The position numbers and the translations under genes were made by a program. The notes beneath the pieces were generated by a model. That model had not been told where the DNA came from and did not search any database. It saw only the letters and a list, made by a program, of their open reading frames with translations. Shown here in pieces: positions 46,280 to 59,749 of a stretch of DNA of 64,000 bases; within the stretch, counting starts at the first letter, position 1, and each line of letters starts with the position of its first letter. The DNA is from Lates calcarifer (Eukaryota; Chordata; Actinopteri; Centropomidae), in NCBI RefSeq assembly GCF_001640805.2, contig NC_066850.1:11863234-11927233 (forward strand), read 5' to 3'.

Positions 46280-48929
46280 AGGCATCTTATGAGCAAGTCC
46301 TCACGTGAGAAGCTTCAACTAGAAAACATTCTGCATTTCAAAGAAAATATTGACTTAATCAGTTATTTTTCCTCTCCATTGGAATTTCAGTGGCAGAGAG
46401 AGAGAGAGGCAGAAGAATTAAGTTTCCATTCTGTTTTTTCTCCCATTTTTATTCATTATCTGTATAGTAGCTATGAAACTACTGAGAACGGCTATTGTGA
46501 ATGTGAAGATGGGGGTCACTTACAAAAAAAAGGGGGGAAAAAAAAGAGAAGAAACATGGGGCTCCAAACAGGTTACTAAAAAGCATCTTCTTCCCTCTTG
46601 ACATTTCTTTACATTCCCTCTCCTTCTTTTTCCCTTATTTCCATCTTTTTCTCTTTGCAGCTCAGATCTCAGATCGGCTGTTAGTCTCCTCGGGGAGGGA
46701 GAGCGAGAGCTGAGTCTCCATCTGCTTCTGCCTCCCTCCGCTCTTCTTACCCTCTCCTCACCCTCTCCCTCCCTCCCTCTTCCTGGGATCTTGGTCCGTC
46801 ACCACCTGTCAGATGCCCGTCTCTCTCCCTCACACCAGCTCTGTCTCCGTCCAACTGTCAAATGAAATTTTGAGTGAACTTCAGATGTCTGAAAAGATTG
46901 AAATGTGAAAAAAATGTGCACTTCCATTGGTTTGCTTGAAGTAAGCACATTTTTTTTAGAAAACTATCCATATGAAAAAAGTTTTAAGTGCAAGAAGAGC
47001 TGTTTGTTTCTTCTGTCCACTTCATATTCAGGAACGTTCACATCTTTATCTCAAGGTTTCTTGCACAAAATCTTCTGTTCTTTCATTGTATACCACCTAG
47101 CATTTGAGAACGTGTGTTAGCCATGTTGAGTAAGGAATTGCTGCCATATAGTGGACAGATTTCCAAGAAAATTTTAGGTCCAAAAAGAATTCACAGCGTT
47201 ATTATTTAATTTTTCTGAGGAAATGTACATCAATGGCAATTAGAAAAAAATGAATGGTAAAACTGTTTCCTTTAAGGTTTCGTGAGATATCCTAGATAGA
47301 TATATGAAAAACCATCTAAACATGCGTTGACAGAAGCCTGATTCCTTCTAACAGAAATTACAAAGACGTCGTCTTTCCCTGGCTTTCACTGAGAGGCGTC
47401 TCCAGAGGATGGACTCACTTCAGTCAGTTAATGTGTAAGCTATAGAAGAATGGCTGGCTGGTAACATTCTTTGGCTTCTGTTTTCGTTGGTGGAGTTGCT
47501 CCAAGGGACTGCAGTTCCTCAAACCAGTGGGAAGGATGGAAAGTCCTGAGCATGTGCAGTGGTTCCCAAGACATTGCTTACTTCATTTGATACATTATAA
47601 TAATTACATTATTTTGTTTGTCAGGTAACTGCTAAGCGCCAATGACAAAAGTTGAGAGATTGAAAGACAGGTGGGTAACTTTGGGACCATAATGAGTTAC
47701 TCAGTATAAGTAATTTGTCTGGAGCCAGGTCTGAACCATGATGTTGAATTGACTCAGACATTAATTGTTCTAGGACTTTTGTGACTCAGAAACATCTCTG
47801 CTGGAAGAGGGAGTGGGTGTCATTTTGGGGGTGAAGTTAGCATGGACAGCTGCCTTGCCTGTTTGTGATCTCTAATGAGGATTAAAACCTTTCTGAGATC
47901 AAACCTGCTCAGTTGAAGACATGTTGGCTGCCCACACCTTGTCGTCGTCGAACACCTCAGTCAGAATGCTTTGACATGGCTGACAAAGTGCCTGTTGCTA
48001 AGAGACAAAGTGAGAAAATAGCATGGTACAAAGCACCTAGAGATTAGTCAGAAATGCAGAACTTTCTGGTGTTCAAACCCTCATATTCTAACTACTGAGT
48101 GTTTGTTTTGATATGCCAATCCGATTGTTTAATTTAGGCAAAAGCTGTAAAAGTTGACAGGATTTAGTTGAATCTGACTCACTCAAGGTTGAGCTGATCA
48201 GAGAGACAGTTGGACCAAGTGTTTAAGTCATCTCAGGTTTACAGAAGTCTTTAAATATGCTTGATTTTGTCTGCAACCCATCTTCTGTAAGAGTTTTAAA
48301 AAGTTAGGATTTGCAAATGAGAACTTGAATCGGCTGGATCAGGTGGACGATACAGTGTTAAATGTAGGGGCTCTATGTAAATGTTCTGGTGAGTAAAGGA
48401 ATGAAGTTTGATGCTGAACTCGCAACATTTCTTCCAGCTGTTGTATGCTAATGCTGGCTACATAGCAATATCAAAAACACACATATATTTCCTTCCCAAT
48501 CTCAGTTCTGTTACATTATCTGTTACATTCTGTTTACTGTACTGTTTTTGTGAGATGATGGATTACCATTATTGCTTACAACAATTACATACAAGAAACA
48601 AATCTTTTTAATGCATGAGCCCTCATTTTGTGTGCACACACCACTACATGAGTATAACTACAGATACTACAGGTGTTTAATATGAATGATGCAATGATTT
48701 TATCATTAAATCTTTTTTTTTTTTTTTCATATAAGTGGGTGGAGTTATTTATCCAGCCAACTGCCTCTCAGGCTGCAGCAGTTAGAACACTTGACCTGGC
48801 ACATCAGACTGGCCATTCGTCAATCTCCAGCAACTGAATCAGCCTTTCTCTCTCATACTCCAGGGCCCCTTGAGTACAAGGAGTCTGAGAATACAAGGAT
48901 TGAAACGCACCAGTTAGCCTAATTCTGTC
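46280..48929. other. Non-coding stretch with a CT-rich zone
   Basis: 46590-46860 is CT-rich with a strong acceptor-like TTTCTCTTTGCAG ending at 46660; this is discussed in the findings. The rest is AT-rich and unremarkable apart from a 17-T run at about 48713-48727. Confidence 0.35.
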
Positions 48930-48939
48930 CTTCTCCCAC

Positions 48940-49440
48940 TGCAGATGTCCCACTGCCAGTCGCCTGAATCAAATCTCACCCTCCAGTCATTCATTCAGGG
49001 TTGTGGGATGTGGGCTGTCTGTGCCGCGTCTCCAGCACTGGCTGTTCCTTTTGCCTTTATTTACGCTGTGTCTGTGAATATCCCCTTGTATCCCACAGCA
49101 GCAGATGACATATCACATCCCTCTCAAGCTTTTGTCAGGCAGCTAAATCCTGTCCCCATTGCTTTGGCGGGCCAGCAGTGGAATGGGAAACCTTAACTCA
49201 CTCCTGCAAAGCCCCGGCAGACAGCGGCCTGGCCCCGCAGCTTCCGATCAATTCCACTTCCTCTGAATATCAGTAAATCAAGCGGCATGGAGATCCCTCC
49301 CCTGGTATGTTGACGCACACTAATTCTGCCGGTTTCCTCGATAGTGATCTCGCTAAGACCCCCAGTGAATGGTGGGGAGAGAGAGAAAGAACTAGTGTTG
49401 TATAAAAAGCAAGCCAACAGGTCTACGGAGCAGGGATTAG
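48940..49440. promoter_or_regulatory. Candidate conserved non-coding block, or unannotated exon
   Basis: CTTCTCCCACTGCAG at 48930-48944 is a very good acceptor. It is followed directly by an ATG frame of 83 codons ending in a TAA after the WNGKP peptide. No donor lies inside the open part, so it could only be a terminal exon. The following 240 bp are moderate GC and repeat-free. Conserved non-coding DNA is the more likely reading. The peptide is not recognised. Confidence 0.3.
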
Positions 49441-50371
49441 TGGGTAAAGTGGATTAGGAAGCGGTATTCTGATATTCCGCCCAGGCTGCTGAGAAGGTCT
49501 TTAGAAAAGCAGAGAAACATCTGCTGGAGCTTAGTGAGGCAATGAAAACACTGGAAATCAGAATGGCTAGAAGACACACGCGTTAACACACTGAGAGATT
49601 TAAGACAACGAAGCCATGGCACGGGAATGAGATACAAAACCTTCACACTTTTATATATATAAATGTACATACAGCAGCACCCTGGGGTGCTTGTGTTCTT
49701 GGCTCTGTGTTTGTGCATCTGTGTGAGTGTATTTTTATAGATGGAGTATGTGCGTGCGTTTGTATGTGCATTTTAGAGTGAGTGCGATTGCACCAGCTAG
49801 ACAGGTCCTGGCAAATTAGAGCTCATATCCTGATTGAAGCCTTTGTATTTTGAAAGCCACGGGACACGCGGTCTCTATCACTCTTCTTTTACCTCTGTCT
49901 CTTGTTGTCTGTTCCTCCACCTTTTATTTACAGCTCCATCGCAACACTGACATAATGAGGACATGAGTTTCAAATGAGATGAAATGAGGTAAAACAAGGC
50001 TCCTGTCAGCATCGTTTTCTGGACAGCTTCTAAAAACAACCCGCTGCCGCTTCCTTAACTGGGCCATTAACTTAGAAGGAAGCCTTCAAAGTCCTGCTTT
50101 GACTGAGCAAACAGTCCAACAGGACGGTAATGTGCAGCTGAATGTGATGTCGCTTTGATGGGACGGGCAGAAGTGCTGCACGACTGACTGCAGATATAAA
50201 GCAGAGATGGGAGTCAGAGGAATTTTGCATCAGAAAGAAATGGGTGACAGGACTTTACTATTTTTACTTCTGCTAGTCAGGAACAGTGAGACAAATTATT
50301 TTAACATCAGTGCTGTCATTAGTTAGAAATGTATTCATTTTATAAGTATCCATAATTTAAAAATCATCAAC
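49441..50371. other. Non-coding stretch, nothing recognised
   Basis: No exon or repeat family seen; moderate GC at 49980-50170. Confidence 0.35.
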
Positions 50372-50612
50372 AGGGCAGCAACTAATGATCATTGGCATTA
50401 TTTATTAGTGTTTTTTCATTCGTTGGTTTATTTTGTACATAAATTGTCAGAAAATAGTGACAAATGCATGGTATAAGTTGCTTAAGTTTGTTTAAGTTTG
50501 CTTGTTTTCTCAAACCAACAGTTTACAATCCAAATGTATTCAATTTACAGTGTTTTAAAATAGAGAAATCAACAAAACTCAGTAAATGACCTTAGTTGTT
50601 TGGTCAACTAAT
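50372..50612 (+). mobile_element. Copy of the GGCTGCAACTAA-type dispersed repeat
   Basis: GGGCAGCAACTAATGATCATTGG, ATAAATTGTCAGAAAATAGTG, AACCAACAGTTTACAATCC and TATTCAATTTACAGTG match the family's motif order. This is the most complete copy in the window. Confidence 0.7.
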
Positions 50613-51034
50613 CTCTTTAGTGGTGGATGTTTTTCTTCTTAAATACATCTCTCTTTCTGTGCTGAGCTATGCATTTGCAGATTAGTTAAGTGAAAATATT
50701 TAATTTGTTGAGAGGATCTGTTTAGTGGCTGTTCTGGAGCTTTTGGTCACGTTGTTAAAGTTCAGGTTTAGAGTTTGTTCTCGACCTTGGAAATCTACAA
50801 ACTCCATCTGCTGAAGAAGCTCATACAATGTGAATGAAACCGCCAGAGCGGCAGGAACTAGGTTCCTGTTACTCATTGCTAGTTCAAGTGAGATCTTGCT
50901 GCATTCTCCAGCTTTTCTGTCACTACTTCTGCGTAAGCTGCTACAGTTTGGAGGCTCTGCTGCTTCCCAGAAAACAGACATTAGATCAGGTTCCTACCAT
51001 AAATGAACCAGGACCAGACTGAAACCACCTCCTC

Positions 51035-51165
51035 TCATGGTTCTTGGTTGTGTTTTGGTCCACACCTGAGTGCGATCACCGTGTTCAAATGAATCGCACC
51101 AAGAGGGGAAATGTACCAGAGTCCAATTTAACTGGACTTAAAAGTGCATGTGTGAAAACACCCTA
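51035..51165 (+). mobile_element. Dispersed repeat fragment, copy 2
   Basis: Collinear with 22856-22992: CACACCTGAGTGCGATCACCG, CACCAAGAGGGG, ACCAGAGTCC and GTGTGAAAACACCCT. The copies share orientation and are 28 kb apart. Confidence 0.6.
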
Positions 51166-54100
51166 AGTTAACTTGGCTCAAAAGGACAAACGTGGTGTCT
51201 CATCCTGACCTTTTGGCACCATTATGTGTGATACGTGTGTGAGTAGTGTAACTAAACGAGCAAACCTCTTTGAACGTGTTTTCATGTGTGTCATCGCCTG
51301 TCTCTGTGTTTGTGTACGTTTGTGCATGTATGTCTACTTCTGAGGCAGCCATAAGTCCAGTCAGGGTGTAGTGTGTTAAATATTGATGCCAAGCCAACGC
51401 CTGACCAGTCCCAGGGGAGTGCAGTCTAAAGGTTGTGGCTCTAACAGCAGGCTCCAGGGAGCTGCAGTATATCGCTCACTTTACTCCCCCCAAAGCCATA
51501 TTTTCCTTCTTTCCTCCCTGGCCTCTGTAGACTCGCAGCAGCAGTAAATGCACCCTATATTTCATCTTTTATTTTTTTATTTAAAGCCATGAGATATTCT
51601 CTGCCAAATCTGCAGGCTGCCACACACCTGTCCATTTATCTAGCACAGAAGCAGCATGTTGTGTAGACACCAAAGGAAAGCCAAATAGACTGCCAAGGCT
51701 GTACTGATGCACGTTTTCTTCTCCACTGGAAAACAAGGATAGTGGTTTGAGGCAAGTCTGGGCAGAGTTCTGACATGAACGTGGTTATTTTTATCAACTC
51801 GTGGTGTGAAGCATAATCAAAAGGGGAGGTTACATGTTGTGTTTATCATTTTATTTATGGTAAGCATACATGCAAGGCATACTGGTTATATACTATAGTG
51901 TTTTGCAAATACACAGTGTCCCAGTGATGTTCAACACTCAAGTGTGCAAAGTTGAATTAAAGTTTGTGAATGGAATTTTTTTTAGGAGACACAGATTCCC
52001 GTACAAATATTTGTGCTGTTATTGTTGATTTGGTTGTAAAATAAGTCACATTTACTGCACACAGGAGTGAATGAAGCGGTAGGCAGTGTTAATGGTTCAC
52101 TCAAACTGACAAGTCAAAATCATCACAGTCACTCAACTTAAATGCATGATGTATTGATTATCACAGGGAACTTGTGGGAGGTGTTTCCTTGGAATTTAAG
52201 TAAAATTTGTGTAAAACTTGCTATGCTGAAAATTGAATTAGTATCACCGTTTCATTTGGTCCAACATGGTTTAAACATGTAAAGGAAATTTGATAAACAG
52301 ACAAACTCAGTAACATTTTTTAATTGTTTGAGTTTTTTAATGAGTCTTTTCTCTTAGCAACAAACCAGAGGTTTTCCTCAGAACTCGAGGTTGTATTTTG
52401 GGTAAGTGCTCTAGTGTACAGTCGCTGTACTGGGCCAAAATTTAATTAAATTTAATTCATCTACATTGTACTTTGCCTCTGGTCTTTTCCCTTTATGTTT
52501 GAATAATAACAGTTCAGCTGGAGAATTTTGGTCACCCTGGCTTTTCCTATGAGGAATGAATTTTTGCAAACTCATGAAAATGCTTTGCTGATATCCAAGT
52601 AAACTGAGGACTTTGAGGCAAACTCAGGTCAATCAGGGTTTGAAACACTTAATTTCCCTGTATTAAATTTTGTTATGGTTCCTCTTCAAGTGTTCCACAA
52701 AAGCCTCATATATTATAGGCAGCAAGACAATTAATTTTATGAAGAATAGCACAGATGTTCTGAATATATTAACCTTGTCAGCATCCAGGTTGTTCAGCTA
52801 TTGCGAGATGAACACATGTAAAAATCTTAACATCCTAGACTACAACATGTCATGTTCCATGTCATGTCATAGAACATTTTTGCTTTCTATTAGAGGAAAA
52901 TGTGCCCAAAGGTGTTCAGACGGTTAAGTCAAGATCTGATACCCTCCCACAGAAGGCTCTTGAGTGAATCTGAGTCTTAGTTGGAATTTGTGAAATTTTG
53001 GTATTTTACTTTGTTTTGTGAAATTTGGGATGGAAATTCAAGGTCCCAAGAGAATGATTTCTAATTGTTTTGTTGATCCCCTGATATGTTTTGTAATGCT
53101 GTCATCAATTCAAGGATATGTCTGTAGGTTTCTTGGGTGGAATCATAGCTCTAACTCCACTGGGTCTTGCCACACTTTGTCGTGACAGTGAATGCCACCC
53201 AGGTGAGAAACTAAAATTTAAAATCATCTTCTTGTTTGTGGGATAATGTCTGTATTTGGGCTTGTGTCACTACACAGATAGTGAGGAGTCGCTGTGCTCA
53301 CAGTACAAATGGCTAAATGCAATATGCCCTCCAGGGCTGTGTTACAGCCAGATGTTCATTCCCTCTCTTACTCTTTCTCACCATTTGCCTTCCCTCCTTT
53401 GGCTCCCATTTCTCCCTCTTCCCTGTTCTCAGTCCAGATGTCCATCTCTCCTGGGTCCTCCTCTCTGTTTGCATGTGACAGATTGTGGTTCCTTCCCAGC
53501 AGCTGGACAACACAACCCAGGTGTGCGAGGGTGTGTGTTGGAGTTGTCTTGTATAAATCTAATGGACTACTTGCATTTGAATGCACTAGAGTGTACGTTT
53601 CATTGTATTCATGAGTATCCACAGAGACACAGTGCTGGGTAAACTCAAATCCTTTTCTTTTTTGCATAACTATTTGGTATGGATAGAATGACAATTATTC
53701 AGGTAATGTCACTGTTGTTAGTATCAATACTATATAAAGTATATTTCTAGTACAAACAGGGCAGGTTCTGTGGCTGTTCCTGTTCAAGCAGCATTACTAA
53801 GTACATGGTGCACACCATCTGTTTTGTCGACCCAAAGCTGTGCGAATGTGTCACACGTTGTGTCAGATGTCACAAAGGAAGTACCTGTGTTACTGACTGT
53901 TTGGCTAGCTAGCTAAGGTCGCTTGCTAACATTAGCTTGTGATAATTGGAAGTGTCAAGTGTTGATTATCGCTCTACACACAACAAGGGTGAAGAACACT
54001 GAACTCAGACCTGCTGTTTTTCTACACTGTGTTCACGCTTTAACCAGTTGCTGTTAGATGTTTGGCAAGTGCTTAGATCTAGTGGAGGGTCAGCTTACGC

Positions 54101-55097
54101 CCAGCAGGCTGCTGGACTAGCAATATACTAATGATAACCCTGATGAATATCTTTTTCCCATTTTATAAACCCCGTAGGTTTGAAATTTCAATCATTACAA
54201 GATTTTACAGCAGATCAAGTACAATAACATTCATAGTACATACCAGTCATACCAAGTGAAATTCCTTTATTTTATTGCAAGCGGAGCACATTTTTCATTT
54301 CATCCAAAATTTAAAATAAAAGAAAAGCAGGGTATAAAAGACACTGGCTAACATTTTAGCTTCCTCAACGTTTGCTGGAGTATACTTTGTGACTGCAGCT
54401 TTAAAGGTCAGCTGTGTTAACAGACGATGAGTTTATGTCAAAATAAAGCAAAGTTAAACTTGGGGTAGATGCTGATTTACTTTTCTGCCGTGGCCAAATG
54501 TTTTAATGTTTAATGATTAATTGAATTTAGTGCTGGTGGGAGCAGCCCCTTCAACTTCAACTACACATTCAAACCCACTGGGCTTTGAGTAGAAGTAGAT
54601 AAATAATTATTATGAGGCTGAGTGCTCCATTTACTTATTCAGAAAAAAACGCTAATTTATCTGGTTTTGCTCATTTCTACTGCAACTACTCAACTTGGAA
54701 GGAAGGCTAAAGACTAAAAATCCAAGAAGATGATTTTTATTTATTCCAGGATTTGTGTTTCACAATAATGATCACTCACTGAAGGTCACAGTTTTCCCGC
54801 CTTTCCATTCACCACCATGTTGCTGGGTGTCCATCTCTTACTTGTATATGGCTGTGAGGGAGAGAGAGAAAGAGACAGAGGGAAAGACAAACAGAGGCAG
54901 AGAGAATGAGACAGAGACGAAGTGTGCGGGAGTGTGCATTGTCGTCAATATAGCCAGAGAATTGAGTTATGCTCCTAAAGCTGCTCCTGCAATCTGGCCT
55001 CCTCGTCTTCATCCTTCCCCTCCCATGTCTCCCCATCTACTTCTCACTCTTTCAATTTCTCTCCTTCACACACTCACACACATGCTCGGGGTACGAG

Positions 55098-55100
<3 letters not shown>
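51166..55100. other. Non-coding stretch, mostly AT-rich
   Basis: A weak, diverged piece of the ACATTCATGG-type repeat may lie at 52990-53095 (GAAATTTGGGATGG, then GTTGATCCCCTG). A purine-rich patch lies at 54855-54920. A 128-codon plus frame at 53256-53642 lies in CT-rich DNA without splice support. No exon is supported. Confidence 0.35.
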
Positions 55101-55144
<44 letters not shown>

Positions 55145-55196
55145 GTGTGCAAGTGTGTATTTGTATCTATCTGTGTGGATCTGTGTGTGTGTGTGG
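55101..55196. repeat. Compound (GT)n tract
   Basis: An uninterrupted GT run of about 16 units is followed by interrupted GT, TATGTGTATG and GT blocks. It creates several spurious Cys/Val- and His/Thr-repeat frames on both strands. Confidence 0.95.
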
Positions 55197-57709
55197 GAGT
55201 TGTTTTGGCAGCCTCTGGTAGTAGAGTATAATAACAAAAACTGTCCGGTTGGCATTCACTCACATATCCCAGTACGCCCTTCGTCCTTCGCCCCGTCCCC
55301 CCTCCCCCTCCTCCTCTTCCTCCGCACTCTTGTTTTCTCTTTTGCTGTTGCTTTTCTCTCTGCCATCTTTTCACAGCACAGATGAAACTCTCTCCTTCAC
55401 ACCAACTCCTACGCTCTCTTTACTCCTCTCTCAAAGTATTTTTTTCTTCTATCATTTGCCTATCTAATTCTCTGAAATACATTTTCTCTATTTCTCCATG
55501 GTACTACGCATGGGCATGCTCAGGCAGTGCTTGTACTTTAATTTTGACCAAATCACATTTGTGACTCTCGCTCTGCATGTGTACTTTGAGAATATGTGTG
55601 CCGGTATAATTCTATCCAGTGAGCACCAAGTGTCCTAACAAGGTTAGAAAGATCAGAGAAAACTACTAAAGTGTGGACATTCTGGATTTTGAGGGATGAC
55701 CTAATTTGAACCTTTTGATTTTTAATATCTGCTGATAGTGGTACCATTACACCCCCCCACCCTCCCTATCCCACCTGAAAAAAAAATAAAATAAAATAAA
55801 ACTACTGGAAAACAAAGGTAGTAGAAAGTCAATTCAAAGTTTGCTAACCCCCTCCCTGAAACAGTGATTGTCCAATCATAGCTTAGCAACAGTAACTCGG
55901 CACAGCAGGCCTGTCAAGCTTTAAATTTCTCCACATGCCCACATGATGTCAGTTGGTCTTTAGCCAGAGCAATTCTCTGCATTTAAAGAGTTTAAAGGGT
56001 GGTGTCTTTTTCTTTTTATGCCTTTCCAAAACCAATCCAGCCAATGTTACTCAACATAGCATCACGTTTGCCAAACACATTTGTCAGTCCATATCCTACA
56101 AGCCTTTTCTCTAGTAACATTAGAGCAAACTGTTGGGAGAGTCTGTAAGCACTAAGCAGCCGAATAAGGTTATGTTACAAGAAAAGCCAAACTAGCTCCT
56201 CTCTGCAAAACAGGAACAATGTTGCAATAAATGATGTTAACATTAGCTTAATTAGCTAGGTAGCCATTACAGATTCATAAGTCAGGGGTTTCCAGGGTGA
56301 GTTAACAGGCCTTTCAGGGTGGTGTATGATTCATTTTTTGTGATATTTGGAAATTCAGCACTTTCAGACATTAAGATTGGGATCAAACACACCAGGAAAT
56401 ATCAAGTTCTGAAAACCAATCATAAAAGTCCTTCTTTTATCTCTTATCTGTTGCATATCGGTGCTTGCTCCACAAATCTAGAAAACTAGAAAGTACATGA
56501 CAACACCATATGTTTTATGGTCCTTAAATGTATTACAATATGTCAACAGTCAAATTCACAACTTACATAAGCAAATTGAGACATAGAGTATGTGCTTAAA
56601 GCTCTGCCATGAAGGTTTTGTAAGATAAATTTGTTCCTCTCTCCTCTCGCACTCTGTCTCTTCTATGAGGTAACAGAGAGGAGGTTTCTTTCCTGTTGGG
56701 AAACCACTGAGATATGCCATACATTTTTCTGTGCAGCCATGTTGATAGCTATCTATGTACAAGTTCACAATCAGCAAGGCAGACACAGTACACTTTACAT
56801 CAATTTGAAAGGCCTCATGAAACTCCACTTTTAGTCTGAGAAAGTGCTGGAATTTCTGTTTATAGCCATGTAGAAATAATTAGACCTAACAGGAATTGTA
56901 GTTAAAAGTGTTAGGGGTTAGTTGGAGTCTGTTTAGCCTGACTTGCCTCCATTTCCCTCTCTGCTGGAGAGTGATCTAACTGTAGTTGGACAGAACACTA
57001 CGCAGTACCCTGTTCATGGCACGAGTGACAGGTCAAATAGATAAACAGCATGCCAGGTACTGCAGTGACATTTATTAAACTGAAAGGTATTCCAAGACTG
57101 CATACTGTACCTGCACCAAGGCTGCATAATCATTATACATTTTTGAAGAGGAGAAATGTTTAGTCTCCATCAAAGTTTGTACAGTGATAGATGAAAATGT
57201 TAAAAAAAAATTCCATACCATGCGAAAATAAGAAATGCTAGATCCCATTTTGCACTATAATGACCAGTTTATTAGTCCAGGGCCTTAATTTCTTTCGCTT
57301 CTAGTGACCTCCTTAACAGAGAAAAGCAATAAAAAGAGTGATCATCTAGTAATAGCATTGCTTTTAACATATGCTATCAAAGCGTCCACCCTTCATCACT
57401 TCTCTTCCTGACCTCTCTCACTATCACACTCAGAGACACCTGAGAGAATTGAACAAGACGTTGTGGACATTTCCCTCAAACTAATGTTCAACCTGTCCAC
57501 AGGGAGCACCTCCATATTTAAGGCATTTGTGCCTCAAGGAAATAGATGATAGATGTGCATTAAAATCAAGATAATCAACTTGATAGACATACTTGATACA
57601 GTACCTGATTTACATGATGAAGAGATTGATTATCGCAGAGCTTTATTCATTAGGGTGTAAAATATGCACACATACTTTTCACAGAATCTGAAGGTGGTTT
57701 AGCTAAATT
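55197..57709. other. Non-coding stretch, CT-rich start
   Basis: 55270-55470 is C/T-rich. A C-rich then A-rich junction lies near 55750-55800. No exon or named repeat family was recognised. Confidence 0.35.
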
Positions 57710-57734
57710 CTTTTTTTTTTTTTTTTTTTTTTTT
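57710..57734 (-). repeat. Poly-T run (poly-A on the minus strand)
   Basis: About 24 T. It could be the A-tail of an old retroposed sequence on the minus strand, but no retrogene body was recognised beside it. Confidence 0.9.
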
Positions 57735-58466
57735 AAGAAAATGCACCTCATTGCCCCTCCCAGCCTCCGGCCCAGCATGATTGTCTTGAATGAACCAACA
57801 AGCACTCCTCTGGCCCTTTTAGACATGTGTAAGTTAAAATATTTAACATTCTTTTCCATTTTAACTACATTCAGCTTCAGGGTTGTCAAGGAAATGAATT
57901 TTAAAAAAAGAAGCAATTTTCACTTGTCTGTAATTTTTGATGTCTTGAGAGTTACACCGTGGTTCAGAGTAGAGAAGAACAGAGATAGAATTTGACATTT
58001 GTCTGAAAATGTATGCATGTGTCTCACATGATAAATATTTTTGATTTACTTTGTATGAGTAATTTTTGCACAACAACAAGGGCACATGTAGCCATTTATA
58101 ATGCACTTTATGTTCTGGTGTAGGAGTAGTTTTCTCATTTAATTCTTATAAGTGTAGTAATAATGTTCTTTCTTTCAATTTTTCCTTTGATAAGCCATAC
58201 CATTTCTTTCTAATAATAACTTGAATGGCCTTAAGTCAGTTGTCTTGAGGCTCACTTATTTAAGAGTTCATCCTAATGCAAATCCTTAATGTTTAGTAGT
58301 TAAGTATAGGATTCTGTTATTGCTAATGTTTTTAGCAGCTCTTGTGTCAAATATGAAAAATGACTGTTCTCCAAGAAACATGACTTCCAGCCAGTCAGCA
58401 TGACTTCCTGTCACTGTGTGTATTTTAACACAGGTCTACATGCACAGGCAAATAAAAAATCCTTAT
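57735..58466. other. AT-rich non-coding stretch
   Basis: No exon or repeat family recognised. Confidence 0.35.
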
Positions 58467-58612
58467 CAGGCGCTATGGTAGCTGAATGGTTAAGGTCCAT
58501 ACAAATACCTCTGCAATGCCCCTGGTTCGAATGCGTTTGATTTCCTCTTTACCTCTACTATGATTTGCCCAAAAAAGGCAAACATGCCAAATAAATTCTT
58601 TTGAAACTTTCT
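58467..58612 (+). mobile_element. tRNA-derived SINE
   Basis: An RNA polymerase III A box TAGCTGAATGG lies at 58479-58489 and a B box GGTTCGAATGC at 58524-58534, spaced as in tRNAs. The body starts GGCGCTATGG and continues through a CTCTTTACCTCT stretch. It ends in a TTTGCCCAAAAAAGGCAAAC hairpin and an AATAAATTCTTTT tail typical of fish tRNA-SINEs. The region does not fold into a full tRNA cloverleaf as read, so it is a SINE rather than a tRNA gene. Confidence 0.75.
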
Positions 58613-59157
58613 AAACATTTAAAAAAAAATTTAAATAGCTAGTTTATTCAAAGCATCTTTGTCCACATTGAATGAGTGTCTCTTTGTGTGTATGTGTACC
58701 AGAGAGAAAGAGTTCTAAACAGAAATTTGTGTAAATTGTAGAGTGTTATAGAAAGGTTACTGTTTTGTCATTTTCCATATGCAGGTAAAGTGGTAACTGC
58801 AGTTTTCTTTGTAATTGGAGTCATGCATGGCTGTTCTGAGACCAGCATGTCTATTCCCAAAACAGATGTGAGACCTTCAACCTCAATCAGTAATTTCCTG
58901 TAAAACTGGCAGCTTAGACAGTAGTTTTACCAAATCCACATTCTGTTACTTTTTTAAAAAAAAACATTCATTAAAAATGGTCTGATTGTTTGAGGAAATG
59001 TTTTGGTTTATGTTGAACAAAAAGGAATTTTAAAGGAGATAATGGCCTCGTCATTAATGGCTTTTTTCAGAATTTCATCATTGTTGCTTTACTTGTCTGT
59101 TACGAGTAGAGTGGCATAATTTGGATTTATTTTATGATTTTTTTTTCTCCCCCCTCA
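58613..59157. other. AT-rich non-coding stretch
   Basis: Nothing recognised. Confidence 0.35.

Positions 59158-59195
<38 letters not shown>
59158..59195. repeat. (CA)n microsatellite
   Basis: About 19 CA units. Confidence 0.97.
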
Positions 59196-59197
<2 letters not shown>

Positions 59198-59749
59198 CGG
59201 AAGAACAGGGTGATAATAGAATCAGTGATGAATGAGCTGAATGCAGTTAGGGAAGCATGAAAGGGAGAGGAGGGGCGTGTTGAGATTAACGTAGCACAAA
59301 GCAAATTGGGTTTGCCATTATTACACAATTCAGACTGCAGAAAGCCCCTAACCATGAGAGACAAATGAGGCCTGAGATTCATAAAAGCTCCATTAACGGG
59401 AGCAAAGGGAGTGAGGGCAGACCATCAATGGGTCCGTTTAATACCAAACATTTATAGATCTGTGTCTATGGCCTGTGGCGTGTAATGACTAGACTGCAGG
59501 GCTCCTGCTTTCCAGGGACATCCAGACTGCTAAATTAGGATCAAAATAGATTCTTTGAAAGCTTCTGTTCTCAAACCAGTTCACTAAGTCTTGATCGCTT
59601 CACTGTGATCCTTACCATAACAGGAAAATGCTAGTCATTAACTTTTTCAGTCCCTACTTTGACGTGAAGAGCTTCCTCTAGCCTGTTTTTATTTACCTGT
59701 TTGTCTTTTTAATTAAGCTAAATCCAGGTCCACCTCACCCTGTGGTGTT

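Noticed and set aside
54755..55231. 158-codon plus-strand open frame
   Set aside because: It ends in a Cys/Val repeat from the GT microsatellite; the upstream part is purine-rich and unrecognised.
57710..57734. Poly-A tail of a processed retrogene on the minus strand
   Set aside because: No gene-like body or target-site duplication was recognised next to the homopolymer.
58467..58545. Functional tRNA gene
   Set aside because: A and B boxes are good, but the acceptor and anticodon stems do not pair as read and the 3' side continues as a SINE body.
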